From the NCBI GenBank assembly GCA_959606065.1, contig CAUHHV010000003.1, forward strand, positions 1-64,000: DNA of 64,000 nucleotides. Direction: 5' to 3'. A program made the translations under genes and the position numbers. This stretch comes from an uncultured Collinsella sp. (GTDB lineage: Bacteria > Actinomycetota > Coriobacteriia > Coriobacteriales > Coriobacteriaceae). Positions within the stretch are counted from its first letter, which is position 1, and each line of letters begins with the position of its first letter. The notes beneath the pieces were generated by a model. The model had not been told where the DNA came from. It saw only the letters and a list, made by a program, of their open reading frames with translations, and did no database searches. Shown here in pieces: positions 1-7,919 of this stretch.

Positions 1-18
1 GCGATTGGCGAAAATACG

Positions 19-882
19 TTGGTGAAAATGGTGAAAAATATATTGACGCTAACAGACCCCAAGGCCGCGCTCAGGGAGCGCGTGCGCGCGTCGTTCGAGG
101 CGAGCGGCGGCGCCTACGGGCCCGAGTCCGTGACCGCCGACCTCAGGAGGGGGCCCGGCGAGCCCGTCTCGTGGCGCGCGCTCGCGCCCGGGGACGCCGA
201 GACCCCCGTCGTCGCGTCCGAGAAGGTCGTGCGCCGGATCATGCGCGAGGAGGGCCTGGTCGCCCGCAAGGCGGCGCAAATGCGCAGGAGGGCGAGGTAC
301 CGCAGCTACCGGGGCGAGCTCGCGGAGCGCCCGGCCAACGTCCCCCTGCGCGGGGACGGGACGCACGACTTCCACGCCGCCGCGCCCGGCCTGCTCGTGG
401 TCACCGACGTCACGGAGTTCAGGCTCGACGGGTACAGGGCGTACCTGTCGCCGGCGATCGACTGCTTCGACGGCTGGCCGATCTGCTGGAGGGTCTCGGT
501 CCACGCCGACTCGGACCTGATGGTCGGCATGCTCAGGGACCTGGTGGGGATAGTCGGCCCGACGGAGGAGCGGCCGCTCACGGTGCACACCGACGGCGGC
601 GCCGTCTACATGGGGCGCGAGTGGCGCGAGGCGTGCGGCCCCGGGGTGGTGCGCTCGATGTCGAGGAGGGCCCGGAGTCCCGACAACGCGCGCGCCGAGG
701 GGTTCTTCGGCACGCTCAAGTGCGACTTCTTCGAGGGCAGGGACTGGACCGGCGTGCCGTTCGACGAGTTCTCCCGCCTGCTCGGCGAATACATCGAGTG
801 GTACAGGGACGGCAAGCTCAAGAAGGACCTAGGATGGAAGACCATTAGGGAGTATCGCGAGGAGAGGTACCATGCGGCATAG
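19..882 (+). CDS. IS3-family transposase OrfB (DDE integrase), possibly 5'-truncated by the window
   Basis: Transposase that cuts and joins the ends of an IS3-type element. The N-terminal 60 residues match the HTH_21-like segment of OrfB (ERVRASFEASGGAYGPESV). An rve integrase core follows, with the three catalytic acids in the usual contexts: Asp in VVTDVTEF, Asp in HTDGGAVY and Glu in NARAEGFFGTLK. The length of 287 residues is near normal for OrfB. The TTG start is only the first start codon in the frame. The frame is open to base 1, so the true start may lie upstream, or the protein may be made by frameshifting from OrfA. The very high GC, with runs of GCG and CGC codons, differs from neighbouring genes and fits a mobile gene. 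Confidence 0.85.
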   Translation: MVKMVKNILTLTDPKAALRERVRASFEASGGAYGPESVTADLRRGPGEPVSWRALAPGDAETPVVASEKVVRRIMREEGLVARKAAQMRRRARYRSYRGELAERPANVPLRGDGTHDFHAAAPGLLVVTDVTEFRLDGYRAYLSPAIDCFDGWPICWRVSVHADSDLMVGMLRDLVGIVGPTEERPLTVHTDGGAVYMGREWREACGPGVVRSMSRRARSPDNARAEGFFGTLKCDFFEGRDWTGVPFDEFSRLLGEYIEWYRDGKLKKDLGWKTIREYREERYHAA

Positions 883-971
883 CGCCGGGACATGGTCCGG
901 AAAAACGTCCGAGGTCCCCAGTTTCCCAAACGGTGGGGTTTCGGAAAGTTCGTCCCGGAATATGCGTTCAG

Positions 972-1050
972 ACTGGGATGCGGTTTCCCGTTAAGCCTCT
1001 ATATGGAAAGCGCATCCCAGAATGGGTGTCCAAACTGGGATGCGCTTTCC
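972..1050. repeat. Palindromic repeat next to the IS3 end
   Basis: A perfect 16-base inverted repeat has arms at 1005-1020 (GGAAAGCGCATCCCAG) and 1035-1050, separated by 14 bases. A third, slightly diverged copy of the arm (CTGGGATGCGGTTTCC) lies at 973-988. There is no T-run after the hairpin, so an intrinsic terminator is not clearly supported. It may be part of the IS right end, or a dispersed palindromic repeat that the element landed beside. Confidence 0.6.
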
Positions 1051-1094
1051 ATTGCTGAAGATATGAAGCTGCAAATCGGCTGCTCGACTTATGC

Positions 1095-1790
1095 TTATGC
1101 CTGCTGCCAGGTGTCGACAAGCTCCTTGGCCGCGGCGTAGGGATCGTCGGCGCTGCAGACGGCGCTTACCACAAAGAAGCCGTCGACGCCGGTGGCCTTA
1201 AGCTGCGGCAAGTCGGCCGTCTTAACGCCGCCGCCCACCACGATGGGCACGGGGCTTGCCGCGTGGAGTGCGGCAAGGTCCTCAAAGCTCTTGGTGATGA
1301 TGGAGCCGTCGGCCGCACGTCCGCAGTCGCGCTTGGTTTCGGTCTCGTGGAGCGGGCCGATGCCCAGGTAGTCGACCAGGCTCATGTCGGCGGTCTTGAC
1401 GTACTCGAGCATCTCCTCGCAACGGGCCGAAAGGCCCACAATGGCGTCGGGGCCCAGCAGCTTGCGACAGACCTCGACGGGAATATCGCTCTGGCCCACG
1501 TGCACGCCGTCGACCGCAATGCCCTGCTCGCGTGCGGCGAGTACGCAGTCAAGGCGGTCATCGATCAGCAAGGCGACCTGACCGGTCTTGCCAGCCTGTG
1601 CGATTGCCTGCGCGGCGTCGCCGGTCAGCGCAATGATCTCGCGGGCGCTTGCCACCTTGGAGCGCACCTGAATGCAGGTAAAGCCGGCGTCGAGCGCCTG
1701 GGCCACCACATCGCCCACGGGGCGTCCGAGGGTGTTTTCGGGGCCGAGCACCAGATAGGCCGAGATATCAAGGTTGTCGCGGATGCTCAT
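1095..1790 (-). CDS. thiE: Thiamine-phosphate synthase
   Basis: ThiE joins hydroxymethylpyrimidine pyrophosphate to hydroxyethylthiazole phosphate to give thiamine phosphate, in the cytoplasm. The 231-residue product has the TIM-barrel hallmarks: VRSKVASAREI near residue 40, the LLIDDRLD strand, DGVHVGQSD, and the phosphate-binding PIVVGGGV and GFFVVSAV loops near the C-terminus. A longer reading frame exists upstream, but the ATG at 1788-1790 overlaps the stop of the preceding gene as ATGA and is the natural start. It is the last gene of the thiM operon and should follow the TPP riboswitch at 3031-3130. The product is slightly divergent in its QxRxK motif (VRSK), so minor substrate differences are possible. 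Confidence 0.92.
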   Translation of the reverse strand: MSIRDNLDISAYLVLGPENTLGRPVGDVVAQALDAGFTCIQVRSKVASAREIIALTGDAAQAIAQAGKTGQVALLIDDRLDCVLAAREQGIAVDGVHVGQSDIPVEVCRKLLGPDAIVGLSARCEEMLEYVKTADMSLVDYLGIGPLHETETKRDCGRAADGSIITKSFEDLAALHAASPVPIVVGGGVKTADLPQLKATGVDGFFVVSAVCSADDPYAAAKELVDTWQQA

Positions 1791-2128
1791 TGTGCTTCCT
1801 CCTGCTTTTTGATCTGTGCTTCCATGCGCTTGAGTTTGCCGGTCATGGTGTCGGTAAATCCGGGTCGAATATCGGCTTTGAGCACGACTTCGGTGCGGAT
1901 GCCCTTGCTCGCCAACACAAAGGTCGCGTCGCGCACGACCTGCATGACCTCGTCCCAGTCGCCCTCGATCTCGGTGAACATCGAGGTGGTGCGGTTGGGA
2001 AGGCCGCTCTCGCGAATGACGCGCACGACCTCGGCGACCTCGGCGGACAGCTCGTCGCCGGTGCCGCATGGGGCGATGGCCACGGCGACGAGCGTGTTCA
2101 TGCCGGCATTTGTTGCGGGTTCGGACAT
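1787..2128 (-). CDS. Thiamine-binding protein, MTH1187/YkoF family
   Basis: A small soluble protein of 113 residues in the MTH1187 (DUF77, Thiamine_BP) family, which binds thiamine or its precursors as a ferredoxin-like dimer or tetramer. Visible marks are the first strand NTLVAVAIAPCGTG, the VIRESGLPNRTTSMFTEIEGDWDEVM block and the charged C-terminal helix. The ATG at 2126-2128 has a good ribosome site (GAGGAAG) inside the end of thiM, so it is preferred over the internal Met at residue 10. It sits three bases after thiM and overlaps thiE. It probably buffers or delivers thiamine intermediates; this role is inferred from family and operon. Confidence 0.85.
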   Translation of the reverse strand: MSEPATNAGMNTLVAVAIAPCGTGDELSAEVAEVVRVIRESGLPNRTTSMFTEIEGDWDEVMQVVRDATFVLASKGIRTEVVLKADIRPGFTDTMTGKLKRMEAQIKKQEEAQ

Positions 2129-2131
2129 GGC

Positions 2132-2971
2132 TTATGCTTCCTCGAGCTCGAGTCGGTTGTCGGCAATATCCTGGGCGGTTGCGCGGTAGAGCTCGTCGAT
2201 AAAGGCGACCTTAAAGCTTGCCGGGGCATCGGCGACGGCGGCGGCACGCGTGCCGGCAACGTTGTAGACGGCGGTGCCGCAGACTGCTGCCGTAAACGGA
2301 TCGGTAGCACAGGCGTACACGGCCAGCACGCCGCCCTGCGAGCAACCGCAGCCGGTGATCTTGGACATGAGCGGGCTGCCGCCGTGGGATTTGGCCACGG
2401 TCGTGCCGTCGGTAATCAGGTCGACTTCGCCCGAGACCACAACGGCGCCGCCGGTGTAGCGAGCGAGCGCCACGGCGGCATCGCGGGCGGCGTCGACCGT
2501 GTCGGTGGTATCGACACCACGTACGCGGCTCAGATCGGCCGACTCGCCCTCAAGACCCCACAGGCCGGAGAGTGCGATGATCTCGGAGGCGTTGCCGCGT
2601 ACGATGGCGGGCTTGTACTGCTTGAGCTCGTTTACCAGCTGGGTGCGCAGGCTACCGATGCCCAGACCCACCGGATCGAGCACCCAGGGCTTGCCGGCGT
2701 CGTGTGCCGCCTTGGCCGCGCGGGGAATCGTCTGCTCGTAGATGGGGAAGAGCGTGCCCATGTTGAGATAGATGGCGCCGCCGCCGGCAACGAGCGCCTC
2801 GCCCTCGTCGGGCAGATAGACCATGGCGGCCGAACCGCCCACGGCGAGCTGCGCGTTGGCGACAAAGTCGATCGTCACCGTGTTGGTGATGGAGCCGGCC
2901 ATCGGATTGGTGGCTCGAATCTCCTCTACGGCCTTGACCATATGTTGCTTAAGCTGTTCCGAATCAATCAC
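2132..2971 (-). CDS. thiM: Hydroxyethylthiazole kinase
   Basis: ThiM phosphorylates 4-methyl-5-(2-hydroxyethyl)thiazole, a thiamine salvage step in the cytoplasm. The 279-residue ribokinase-fold protein shows ITNTVTIDFVANAQLAVGGSAAM near the N-terminus, the WVLDPVGLG substrate and metal loop, the GNASEI motif, and the ATP and anion-hole motif KITGCGCSQGG with the catalytic Cys context. The GTG at 2969-2971 is chosen because an AAGGAGG ribosome site lies 8 bases upstream; earlier start codons in this frame fall inside the riboswitch. It is the first gene of a three-gene salvage operon. No thiC or thiD is present here, which fits a salvage rather than full de novo unit. Confidence 0.95.
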   Translation of the reverse strand: MIDSEQLKQHMVKAVEEIRATNPMAGSITNTVTIDFVANAQLAVGGSAAMVYLPDEGEALVAGGGAIYLNMGTLFPIYEQTIPRAAKAAHDAGKPWVLDPVGLGIGSLRTQLVNELKQYKPAIVRGNASEIIALSGLWGLEGESADLSRVRGVDTTDTVDAARDAAVALARYTGGAVVVSGEVDLITDGTTVAKSHGGSPLMSKITGCGCSQGGVLAVYACATDPFTAAVCGTAVYNVAGTRAAAVADAPASFKVAFIDELYRATAQDIADNRLELEEA

Positions 2972-2993
2972 TGCACATGCCTCCTTGGCATAG

Positions 2994-3023
2994 AAAAGGG
3001 GCGCTGTGCATAGACAGCGCCCC
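2994..3023 (-). terminator. Riboswitch-controlled terminator upstream of thiM
   Basis: A perfect 10-bp stem (GGGGCGCTGT at 2998-3007 paired with 3014-3023) is followed, on the minus strand, by TTTTCT. It lies between the TPP aptamer and the thiM ribosome site. This is the layout of a riboswitch that ends transcription when TPP is bound. Confidence 0.85.
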
Positions 3024-3030
3024 TGTAAAG

Positions 3031-3130
3031 GCGGCATGCTCCCTACGCCAGCATTAACTGACAGGTTCAAAGGATTGGGCCCTATGCCCTCTCAGCCTTG
3101 TGGTTTGCACCGCCGGCACTCCCGCATCGA
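3031..3130 (-). promoter_or_regulatory. TPP (THI-box) riboswitch aptamer
   Basis: On the minus strand the conserved TPP aptamer pieces appear in order: the GGGAGTGCC 5' arm, GGCTGAGAGGG, the ACCTG element within TTTGAACCTG, and TGGCGTAGGGA followed by the closing arm. It lies directly upstream of the terminator at 2994-3023 and the thiM operon, so TPP should switch the operon off by premature termination. A TAGTAT box at 3147-3152 on the minus strand may be the -10 of the promoter. Confidence 0.95.
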
Positions 3131-3154
3131 ATCTGTTGTTCCCTATACTAGCGC

Positions 3155-3256
3155 ACCTGCCAATATGGGACAGGTTTATTTTGGCAGGTGGCAACAGGGG
3201 CGCTGCATTTTCCCAGATAAAACCTGCCAAGATAAACCTGTCCCTTATTGGCAGGT
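3155..3256. repeat. Palindromic GGGACAGGTTTATT repeat, two inverted copies
   Basis: Two copies of a unit are arranged head to head. Each unit runs from CCTGCCAA through GGGACAGGTTTATTTTGG to TTGGCAGG, so it can fold alone (CCTGCCAA/TTGGCAGG) and also pair with the other copy. Related single copies occur at 31601-31643 and 59472-59518. The layout resembles REP-type elements mobilised by Y1 (RAYT) transposases, but no such transposase gene is in the window. Confidence 0.7.
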
Positions 3257-3296
3257 CGTTACAATAGACGGGATAAAGAATGACCGAGGGGACCTT

Positions 3297-4205
3297 ATGA
3301 TCAAACTTGTGCTGACCGATATGGACGATACGCTGATTCCTGCTGGACACGATGGCGCCAGCGACTGCGCCATCGAGGGCATTCATGCCATGCAGGCGGC
3401 GGGCCTGCATTTTGGCCCGGTTTCGGGTCGCCAGCCGTCCGCGATGAGCTGGATGTTCCGCAATCGCTCCGAGTGCTTCTCGACCGGTGCGTTTTGCAAC
3501 GGCCAGGTGATGTTTGTCGATGGCGAGGCGGTTGCCTCGCGCGCAACTGATAACGATGCCCTTATGCGCCTGGCCGACTACCTGGAGCAAGAGACCGACG
3601 ATACCTATTTGAAGGTCTACCGTCTGGGTGATGACTTTTGGGACAACGACGCCTATTGCGTGACAAGCGATCCCGAGCGTGTGCGTCGCGCCATGGAGTC
3701 AGGCGGCAACGCGTGGCTCAAGGGCGAAGAGGCTCCCTGTCGCCCTGTCGTTGACGATGCCCCGGTATACAAGGCGAATATCTGGAGTGCCCGTTCGCGC
3801 GAGGAGCTCGCCGAGCTGCGCGAGCGTGTTGCCGCCGAGGTGCCGGAGCTCTCGCTCGTGTTTCCCAACAACCGCGTGCGCCTGTTCGACGTTCTTCCGA
3901 CCGGCTGGGACAAGGGCTGTGCTGCGCTGGAGCTGGCGCGCGCTTTGGGCCTGACGCCCGACGAGGTGGCCGTATTCGGCGATTCCGATAACGATTTGCC
4001 CATGATCGATGCCGTTCCCAATTCCGTTGCAGTCGCCAATGCCAACGAGGCCGTCACGGCTGCCGCGCGCTGGCATATCGGCGCTGCGGCAGATGATGCG
4101 GTTGCCGGGGCTCTGCATCAGATTGCCGCCTGCGCCGCGACGGGGGAGATGCCGTCGTTTATGCGTCAGATGGACGCGACGGGTTTCGACGTCACGAACG
4201 TCTAG
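3297..4205 (+). CDS. HAD-superfamily phosphatase, Cof/IIB type
   Basis: A 302-residue haloacid dehalogenase-type phosphatase, probably acting on small phosphorylated metabolites in the cytoplasm. Motif I is LTDMDDT near residue 10, with the nucleophile and acid-base Asp pair. The C-terminal motif IV is GDSDNDLPMI, typical of the Cof group with a IIB cap; the cap lies in the middle (KVYRLGDDFWDNDAY region). The ATG at 3297 follows a GAGGGGA ribosome site; the longer frame upstream runs through repeat and riboswitch DNA and is not coding. A TACAAT -10 at 3260-3265 is well placed. It ends 10 bases before the LysR gene, so the two may be co-transcribed. Substrate unknown. Confidence 0.88.
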   Translation: MIKLVLTDMDDTLIPAGHDGASDCAIEGIHAMQAAGLHFGPVSGRQPSAMSWMFRNRSECFSTGAFCNGQVMFVDGEAVASRATDNDALMRLADYLEQETDDTYLKVYRLGDDFWDNDAYCVTSDPERVRRAMESGGNAWLKGEEAPCRPVVDDAPVYKANIWSARSREELAELRERVAAEVPELSLVFPNNRVRLFDVLPTGWDKGCAALELARALGLTPDEVAVFGDSDNDLPMIDAVPNSVAVANANEAVTAAARWHIGAAADDAVAGALHQIAACAATGEMPSFMRQMDATGFDVTNV

Positions 4206-4215
4206 GGAGAAAGCC

Positions 4216-5112
4216 ATGAAGCTCCAGCAGCTCAGATATGTCGTCAAAGTTGCCGAATGCGGCAGCATCACCGAGGCCTCGCGCCGGCTCTTTGTGTCGC
4301 AGCCTTCGATTACCGCGTCAATTCGCGATCTCGAAAACGAGATGGGTGTACACATCTTTGAGCGCACCAACAAGGGCGTCATTGTGTCCGAGGAGGGCGA
4401 GACCTTCTTGGGCTACGCGCGCCAAGTGCTCGACCAGGCCGATTTGCTCGAGGGTAAGTACAAGAGCGCATCCGAGCAGGTGCCGCATTTTAGTGTGAGC
4501 TGTCAGCATTATTCCTTTGCCGTTAACGCGTTTGTTGACGTGATCCGCGAGTTCGATGCCGCGCGTTACGACTTTACTCTGCGCGAGGAACAGACTCACG
4601 AGATTATCGAGGACGTCGCGCATATGAAAAGTGAACTGGGCATCCTGTACTTATCCGAGCATAACCGCGAGGTCATCGAGCGCATGCTCGCCGCCAACGA
4701 ACTCGTATTCGAGGGGCTCTTCTGCGCCACGCCGCATGTCTTTGTATGCGCCGACCATCCACTGGCGGACCACGCCAGCGTGACGCTCGAAGATCTCGAG
4801 GACTACCCGTTCCTGTCCTATGAGCAGGGCAGCTACAACTCGTTTTACTATTCCGAGGAGCTGACCTCGACCTTTGAGCGCCGCAAGAATATCCGCGTGC
4901 GCGACCGTGCGACGTTGTTCAATCTGGCCATGGGCCTTAACGGCTACACGGTTTGTTCGGGCGTGATCAGCCATGAACTTAACGGCCCCGGCATTATCTC
5001 CATTCCGCTCGATGTAGACGAGTACATGGAGATCGGCATCATCACGCGCAAGAACACGACACTTACGCGCTACGGGCAGGCCTATATCGAAGCGATTCGT
5101 CAGCACATCTAG
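4216..5112 (+). CDS. LysR-family transcriptional regulator beside the MetE-like gene
   Basis: A 298-residue LysR regulator. The N-terminal winged helix-turn-helix is clear (LRYVVKVAECGSITEASRRLFVSQPSITASIRDLE), followed by a linker helix and a two-lobed effector domain. The ATG at 4216 follows GGGAGAAAG and opens the HTH at residue 1. It reads toward a MetE-like methyltransferase. The 155-base gap between them has a perfect palindrome centred about 66 bases before a predicted start of transcription, the usual place for a LysR site. Control of the downstream methionine-type gene is therefore the likely role; the effector is unknown. Confidence 0.92.
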   Translation: MKLQQLRYVVKVAECGSITEASRRLFVSQPSITASIRDLENEMGVHIFERTNKGVIVSEEGETFLGYARQVLDQADLLEGKYKSASEQVPHFSVSCQHYSFAVNAFVDVIREFDAARYDFTLREEQTHEIIEDVAHMKSELGILYLSEHNREVIERMLAANELVFEGLFCATPHVFVCADHPLADHASVTLEDLEDYPFLSYEQGSYNSFYYSEELTSTFERRKNIRVRDRATLFNLAMGLNGYTVCSGVISHELNGPGIISIPLDVDEYMEIGIITRKNTTLTRYGQAYIEAIRQHI

Positions 5113-5158
5113 ACTGCTGCGTTCTGCACGGGTCAAATCTCTTTATGGCAGTCCAAAC

Positions 5159-5229
5159 TGATATAGGAAGCATCTATATCAAACTGTTATAAACATATAT
5201 TTTACGATGTCCATATGAGCGCTCATACT
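5159..5229 (+). promoter_or_regulatory. LysR-type operator and promoter of the MetE-like gene
   Basis: A perfect palindrome TGATATAG-N7-CTATATCA spans 5159-5181. Downstream are a possible -35 (TTTACG, 5201-5206) and -10 (CATACT, 5224-5229) 17 bases apart. If transcription starts near 5236, the palindrome centre falls at about -66, as in LysR-activated promoters. A second 12-bp palindrome, ATGAGCGCTCAT, covers 5215-5226 and overlaps the -10. Confidence 0.55.
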
Positions 5230-5267
5230 CTGTCCCAGTAAAGCAACCAATGCAAAGGGAGATATCT

Positions 5268-6401
5268 ATGAGCACTTCGATTCAACCGAACGCGCCGTTT
5301 CGTGCCGATATCGTCGGCAGTTTTCTTCGTCCGCAGGCTGTAAAGGACGCCCGTGCCGCCTATGTCGCGGGTAAACTCGACGCTTCCGGCCTTAAGGCCG
5401 TCGAGGACGAGGCCATCCGCGACTTAGTGGCCAAGCAGAAGGCTGCCGGCCTGCAGGTGATTACCGATGGCGAGTTCCGCCGCAGCTACTGGCACCTCGA
5501 TTTTATGTGGGGGCTGAACGGCGTCGAGCGTCGCACCTCGCGTACGGGCTATATGTTCCACGATGAGGAGACTACCGCCGACACCGCCGTGGTAACCGGT
5601 TCCATTAGCGGCGAGAATCATCCGTTCGTCGAGCACTTTAAATTTGTCAAGGCGCTCGAGGGGGAGGGCCAGGTCGCACGGCAAACCATTCCGGCGCCGA
5701 TCCAGACGTTCTCTGAGGTCACGCTCGATCGCTGCGATGGCCAGCAGGAGAGCCTGCGCGCCGTCTACAAGACCGACGAAGAGCTCGCCGATGCCATCGC
5801 CGCAGTATATCGCACCGTGATTGCCGACCTGTATGCCGCAGGCTGCCGCAACATTCAATTTGATGACTGCACCTGGGGCATCTATTGCGATACCGACTTT
5901 GTGTCCAAGACCGGTATGAGTCCGGTTGACCTGCAAAAGGTGAGCGAGCTGGGCGTGGCGCTCAACAATGCTGCCATCGCGGGCAAGCCCGACGATTTGG
6001 TCATCAACACGCATGTATGCCGCGGCAACTACCACTCCACCTACGCTTTTGAAGGCGGCTACGATCCCATCGCTCCATATCTGTTTGCGCATGAGGACGT
6101 CGACGCTTTCTATCTGGAGTTCGACACGCCGCGCGCCGGTGGTTTTGAGCCGCTCAAGTACGTTGCCCCGGGCAAGAAGGTCGTGCTGGGCTTGGTAACC
6201 ACCAAGGCGGCAGAGCTCGAGAACGAGGATGTTATCGTCGAGCGCATCCGCGAAGCCGCAAAGTACGTGCCGCTCGAGAACCTGTACCTGTCGCCCCAGT
6301 GTGGCTTTGCCAGCTGCGAGATTGGCAACAAGCTGACTGAGGACGAACAGTGGGCAAAGATCGCGCTGGTCAAGCGCATTGCCGAGCGCGTTTGGAAATA
6401 G
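5268..6401 (+). CDS. Cobalamin-independent methionine synthase-like methyltransferase (MetE C-terminal domain only)
   Basis: A 377-residue protein with just the catalytic zinc barrel of MetE, like the YxjG/YxjH group, which transfers a methyl group to homocysteine or a related thiol. Zinc ligands are visible as His and Cys in NTHVCRGNY and Cys in SPQCGFAS; the substrate Asp lies in IQFDDCTWG. The N-terminal folate-binding half of full-length MetE is absent, as is normal for this group. The ATG at 5268 has the AAAGGGAG ribosome site; six upstream codons in frame lack one. It is a single gene behind a LysR gene and its palindrome. Whether the methyl donor is a folate, a methylated corrinoid protein or another compound cannot be read from the sequence. 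Confidence 0.9.
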   Translation: MSTSIQPNAPFRADIVGSFLRPQAVKDARAAYVAGKLDASGLKAVEDEAIRDLVAKQKAAGLQVITDGEFRRSYWHLDFMWGLNGVERRTSRTGYMFHDEETTADTAVVTGSISGENHPFVEHFKFVKALEGEGQVARQTIPAPIQTFSEVTLDRCDGQQESLRAVYKTDEELADAIAAVYRTVIADLYAAGCRNIQFDDCTWGIYCDTDFVSKTGMSPVDLQKVSELGVALNNAAIAGKPDDLVINTHVCRGNYHSTYAFEGGYDPIAPYLFAHEDVDAFYLEFDTPRAGGFEPLKYVAPGKKVVLGLVTTKAAELENEDVIVERIREAAKYVPLENLYLSPQCGFASCEIGNKLTEDEQWAKIALVKRIAERVWK

Positions 6402-6523
6402 CGCTAGCGTTTGCAGGTGGCGGCGCGTGCGAGACGTGGCGTATCGCGTACAATGGTTCGGATCGTATCGTTCGGGCAGGTTATCCGATATGCCTGATCG
6501 CCCTTCCATTCGAAAGGACATCC

Positions 6524-7858
6524 ATGTCCCAGTCCTCGACGCCCGCCGTCAGCGATGCCATCTACGACGCATCGTCGCTCGGCCGCCCGCGCATGTTTCT
6601 GCTCGGCCTACAGCACCTGTTTGCCATGTTTGGTGCCACGGTGCTGGTGCCCGTGCTCACTGGTCTCTCGGTTTCGGCAACGCTTTTGTTTGCCGGCTTG
6701 GGCACGCTGCTGTTCCATTTCCTGTCGCGCGGTAAGGTCCCCGCATTCTTGGGCTCATCGTTTGCCTTTATTGCCGGTTATGCTGCCATTGCACCCAACG
6801 GCGAGGCCGAGCTATTGCCTTACGCTTGTCTGGGCGTTGCCTGCGCCGGATTGCTCTATCCGGTGCTCGCGGCGCTCTTCCGTGCGTTTGGTGCCAAGCG
6901 CGTCATGCGCTTCTTCCCGCCGGTGGTGACGGGCCCCATCGTCATTTCGATCGGTCTGATCCTGGCAAGCTCCGCTATTGCCAACTGCCAGACCAACTGG
7001 CTCGTTGCCGTGGTTGCCGTCGCCGTAATCGTCATCTGCAATATTTGGGGTCGCGGCATGGTCAAGATTGTGCCGATTTTGCTGGGCGTTGTGGTGAGCT
7101 ATGCCGTTGCGACCGCGCTGGGCGAGGTCGATTTTTCGGGCGTTGCCGCCGCTCCCTGGGTTGGCTTGCCCGTCGTGTGGGACAACACAGTGTTTGCACT
7201 CTTTGGGCCGCAGTTTGATAGCGGCCTCGCCACGACGGCCATCATCACTATCATGCCGCTGGCCTTCGCAACCATGATCGAGCATATCGGTGATATCTCC
7301 GCTATTGGCTCCACTTGCGAGCGTAACTACATCGCCGATCCCGGCCTGCATCGCACGCTGCTCGGCGATGGCCTTGCCACGATTCTGGCTTCGCTCTTTG
7401 GTGCTCCGGCCAACACTACCTATGGCGAGAACACCGGCGTGCTTGCTCTGACGCGTGTGTTCGACCCGCGCGTGATTCGCATTGCCGCGTGCTGCGCCAT
7501 CGTGCTTTCGTTCTGCCCCAAGTTCGCGGCCGTCATTGCGGCCATGCCGGCGTGTGTAATCGGCGGCGTGTCGCTCGTGCTCTATGGCATGATCAGTGCC
7601 GTGGGCGTACGCAACCTTATCGAAAACCAGGTCGATTTCCAGAACAACCGCAACGTGCTGGTGGCAGCTCTGGTGCTCGTGCTTTCGCTCGGCATTGCCT
7701 ATAGCACCGCCGGTGCCATCGTGCTGGAGCTGGGCGGCGTGACGATTTCGCTTTCCGGCCTTGCCGTGGGCTCGCTGGTGGGTATCGTGCTCAACGCGAT
7801 TCTGCCGGGTAACGACTTTGAGTTTGATGTCTCCGAGCTCGAGGAGTCCACCGAATAG
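6524..7858 (+). CDS. uraA: Uracil/xanthine permease, NCS2 family (UraA-like)
   Basis: A 444-residue membrane symporter of the NCS2 nucleobase family. The N-terminus shows LLGLQHLFAMFGATVLVPVLTGL, the first membrane segment of UraA-type proteins. The central half-helix motif carries IGDISAIG preceded by the key Glu (MIEHIGD). The late motif TYGENTGVLALTRVFDP contains the second conserved Glu. About 12-14 hydrophobic segments are present. The ATG at 6524 follows CGAAAGGAC. A TACAAT box at 6449-6454 may be its -10. A strong bidirectional terminator follows directly. Substrate is uracil by family resemblance; xanthine or other pyrimidines are possible. Confidence 0.9.
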   Translation: MSQSSTPAVSDAIYDASSLGRPRMFLLGLQHLFAMFGATVLVPVLTGLSVSATLLFAGLGTLLFHFLSRGKVPAFLGSSFAFIAGYAAIAPNGEAELLPYACLGVACAGLLYPVLAALFRAFGAKRVMRFFPPVVTGPIVISIGLILASSAIANCQTNWLVAVVAVAVIVICNIWGRGMVKIVPILLGVVVSYAVATALGEVDFSGVAAAPWVGLPVVWDNTVFALFGPQFDSGLATTAIITIMPLAFATMIEHIGDISAIGSTCERNYIADPGLHRTLLGDGLATILASLFGAPANTTYGENTGVLALTRVFDPRVIRIAACCAIVLSFCPKFAAVIAAMPACVIGGVSLVLYGMISAVGVRNLIENQVDFQNNRNVLVAALVLVLSLGIAYSTAGAIVLELGGVTISLSGLAVGSLVGIVLNAILPGNDFEFDVSELEESTE

Positions 7859-7880
7859 CGGCTGTGTCCAAATCAGTTAA

Positions 7881-7919
7881 AAAAGCCGGCCATGCGTCCG
7901 ATGCGCATGGCCGGCTTTT
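7881..7919. terminator. Bidirectional terminator between uraA and the esterase gene
   Basis: A 16-bp perfect stem, AAAAGCCGGCCATGCG at 7881-7896 with 7904-7919, has A and T runs on both sides, so it can work for both converging genes. Its right edge touches the esterase stop codon. Confidence 0.9.

Larger units (their letters stand above)
1..1050 (+). mobile_element. IS3-family insertion sequence, right part
   Basis: The window opens inside an IS3-like element: the OrfB transposase occupies most of it and is followed by about 170 bases without a gene. The left end and OrfA lie outside the window. The right boundary was not fixed, because the left terminal repeat is not visible for comparison. 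The inverted repeats at 972-1050 could be the element's end or a separate palindromic repeat next to it. Confidence 0.6.
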
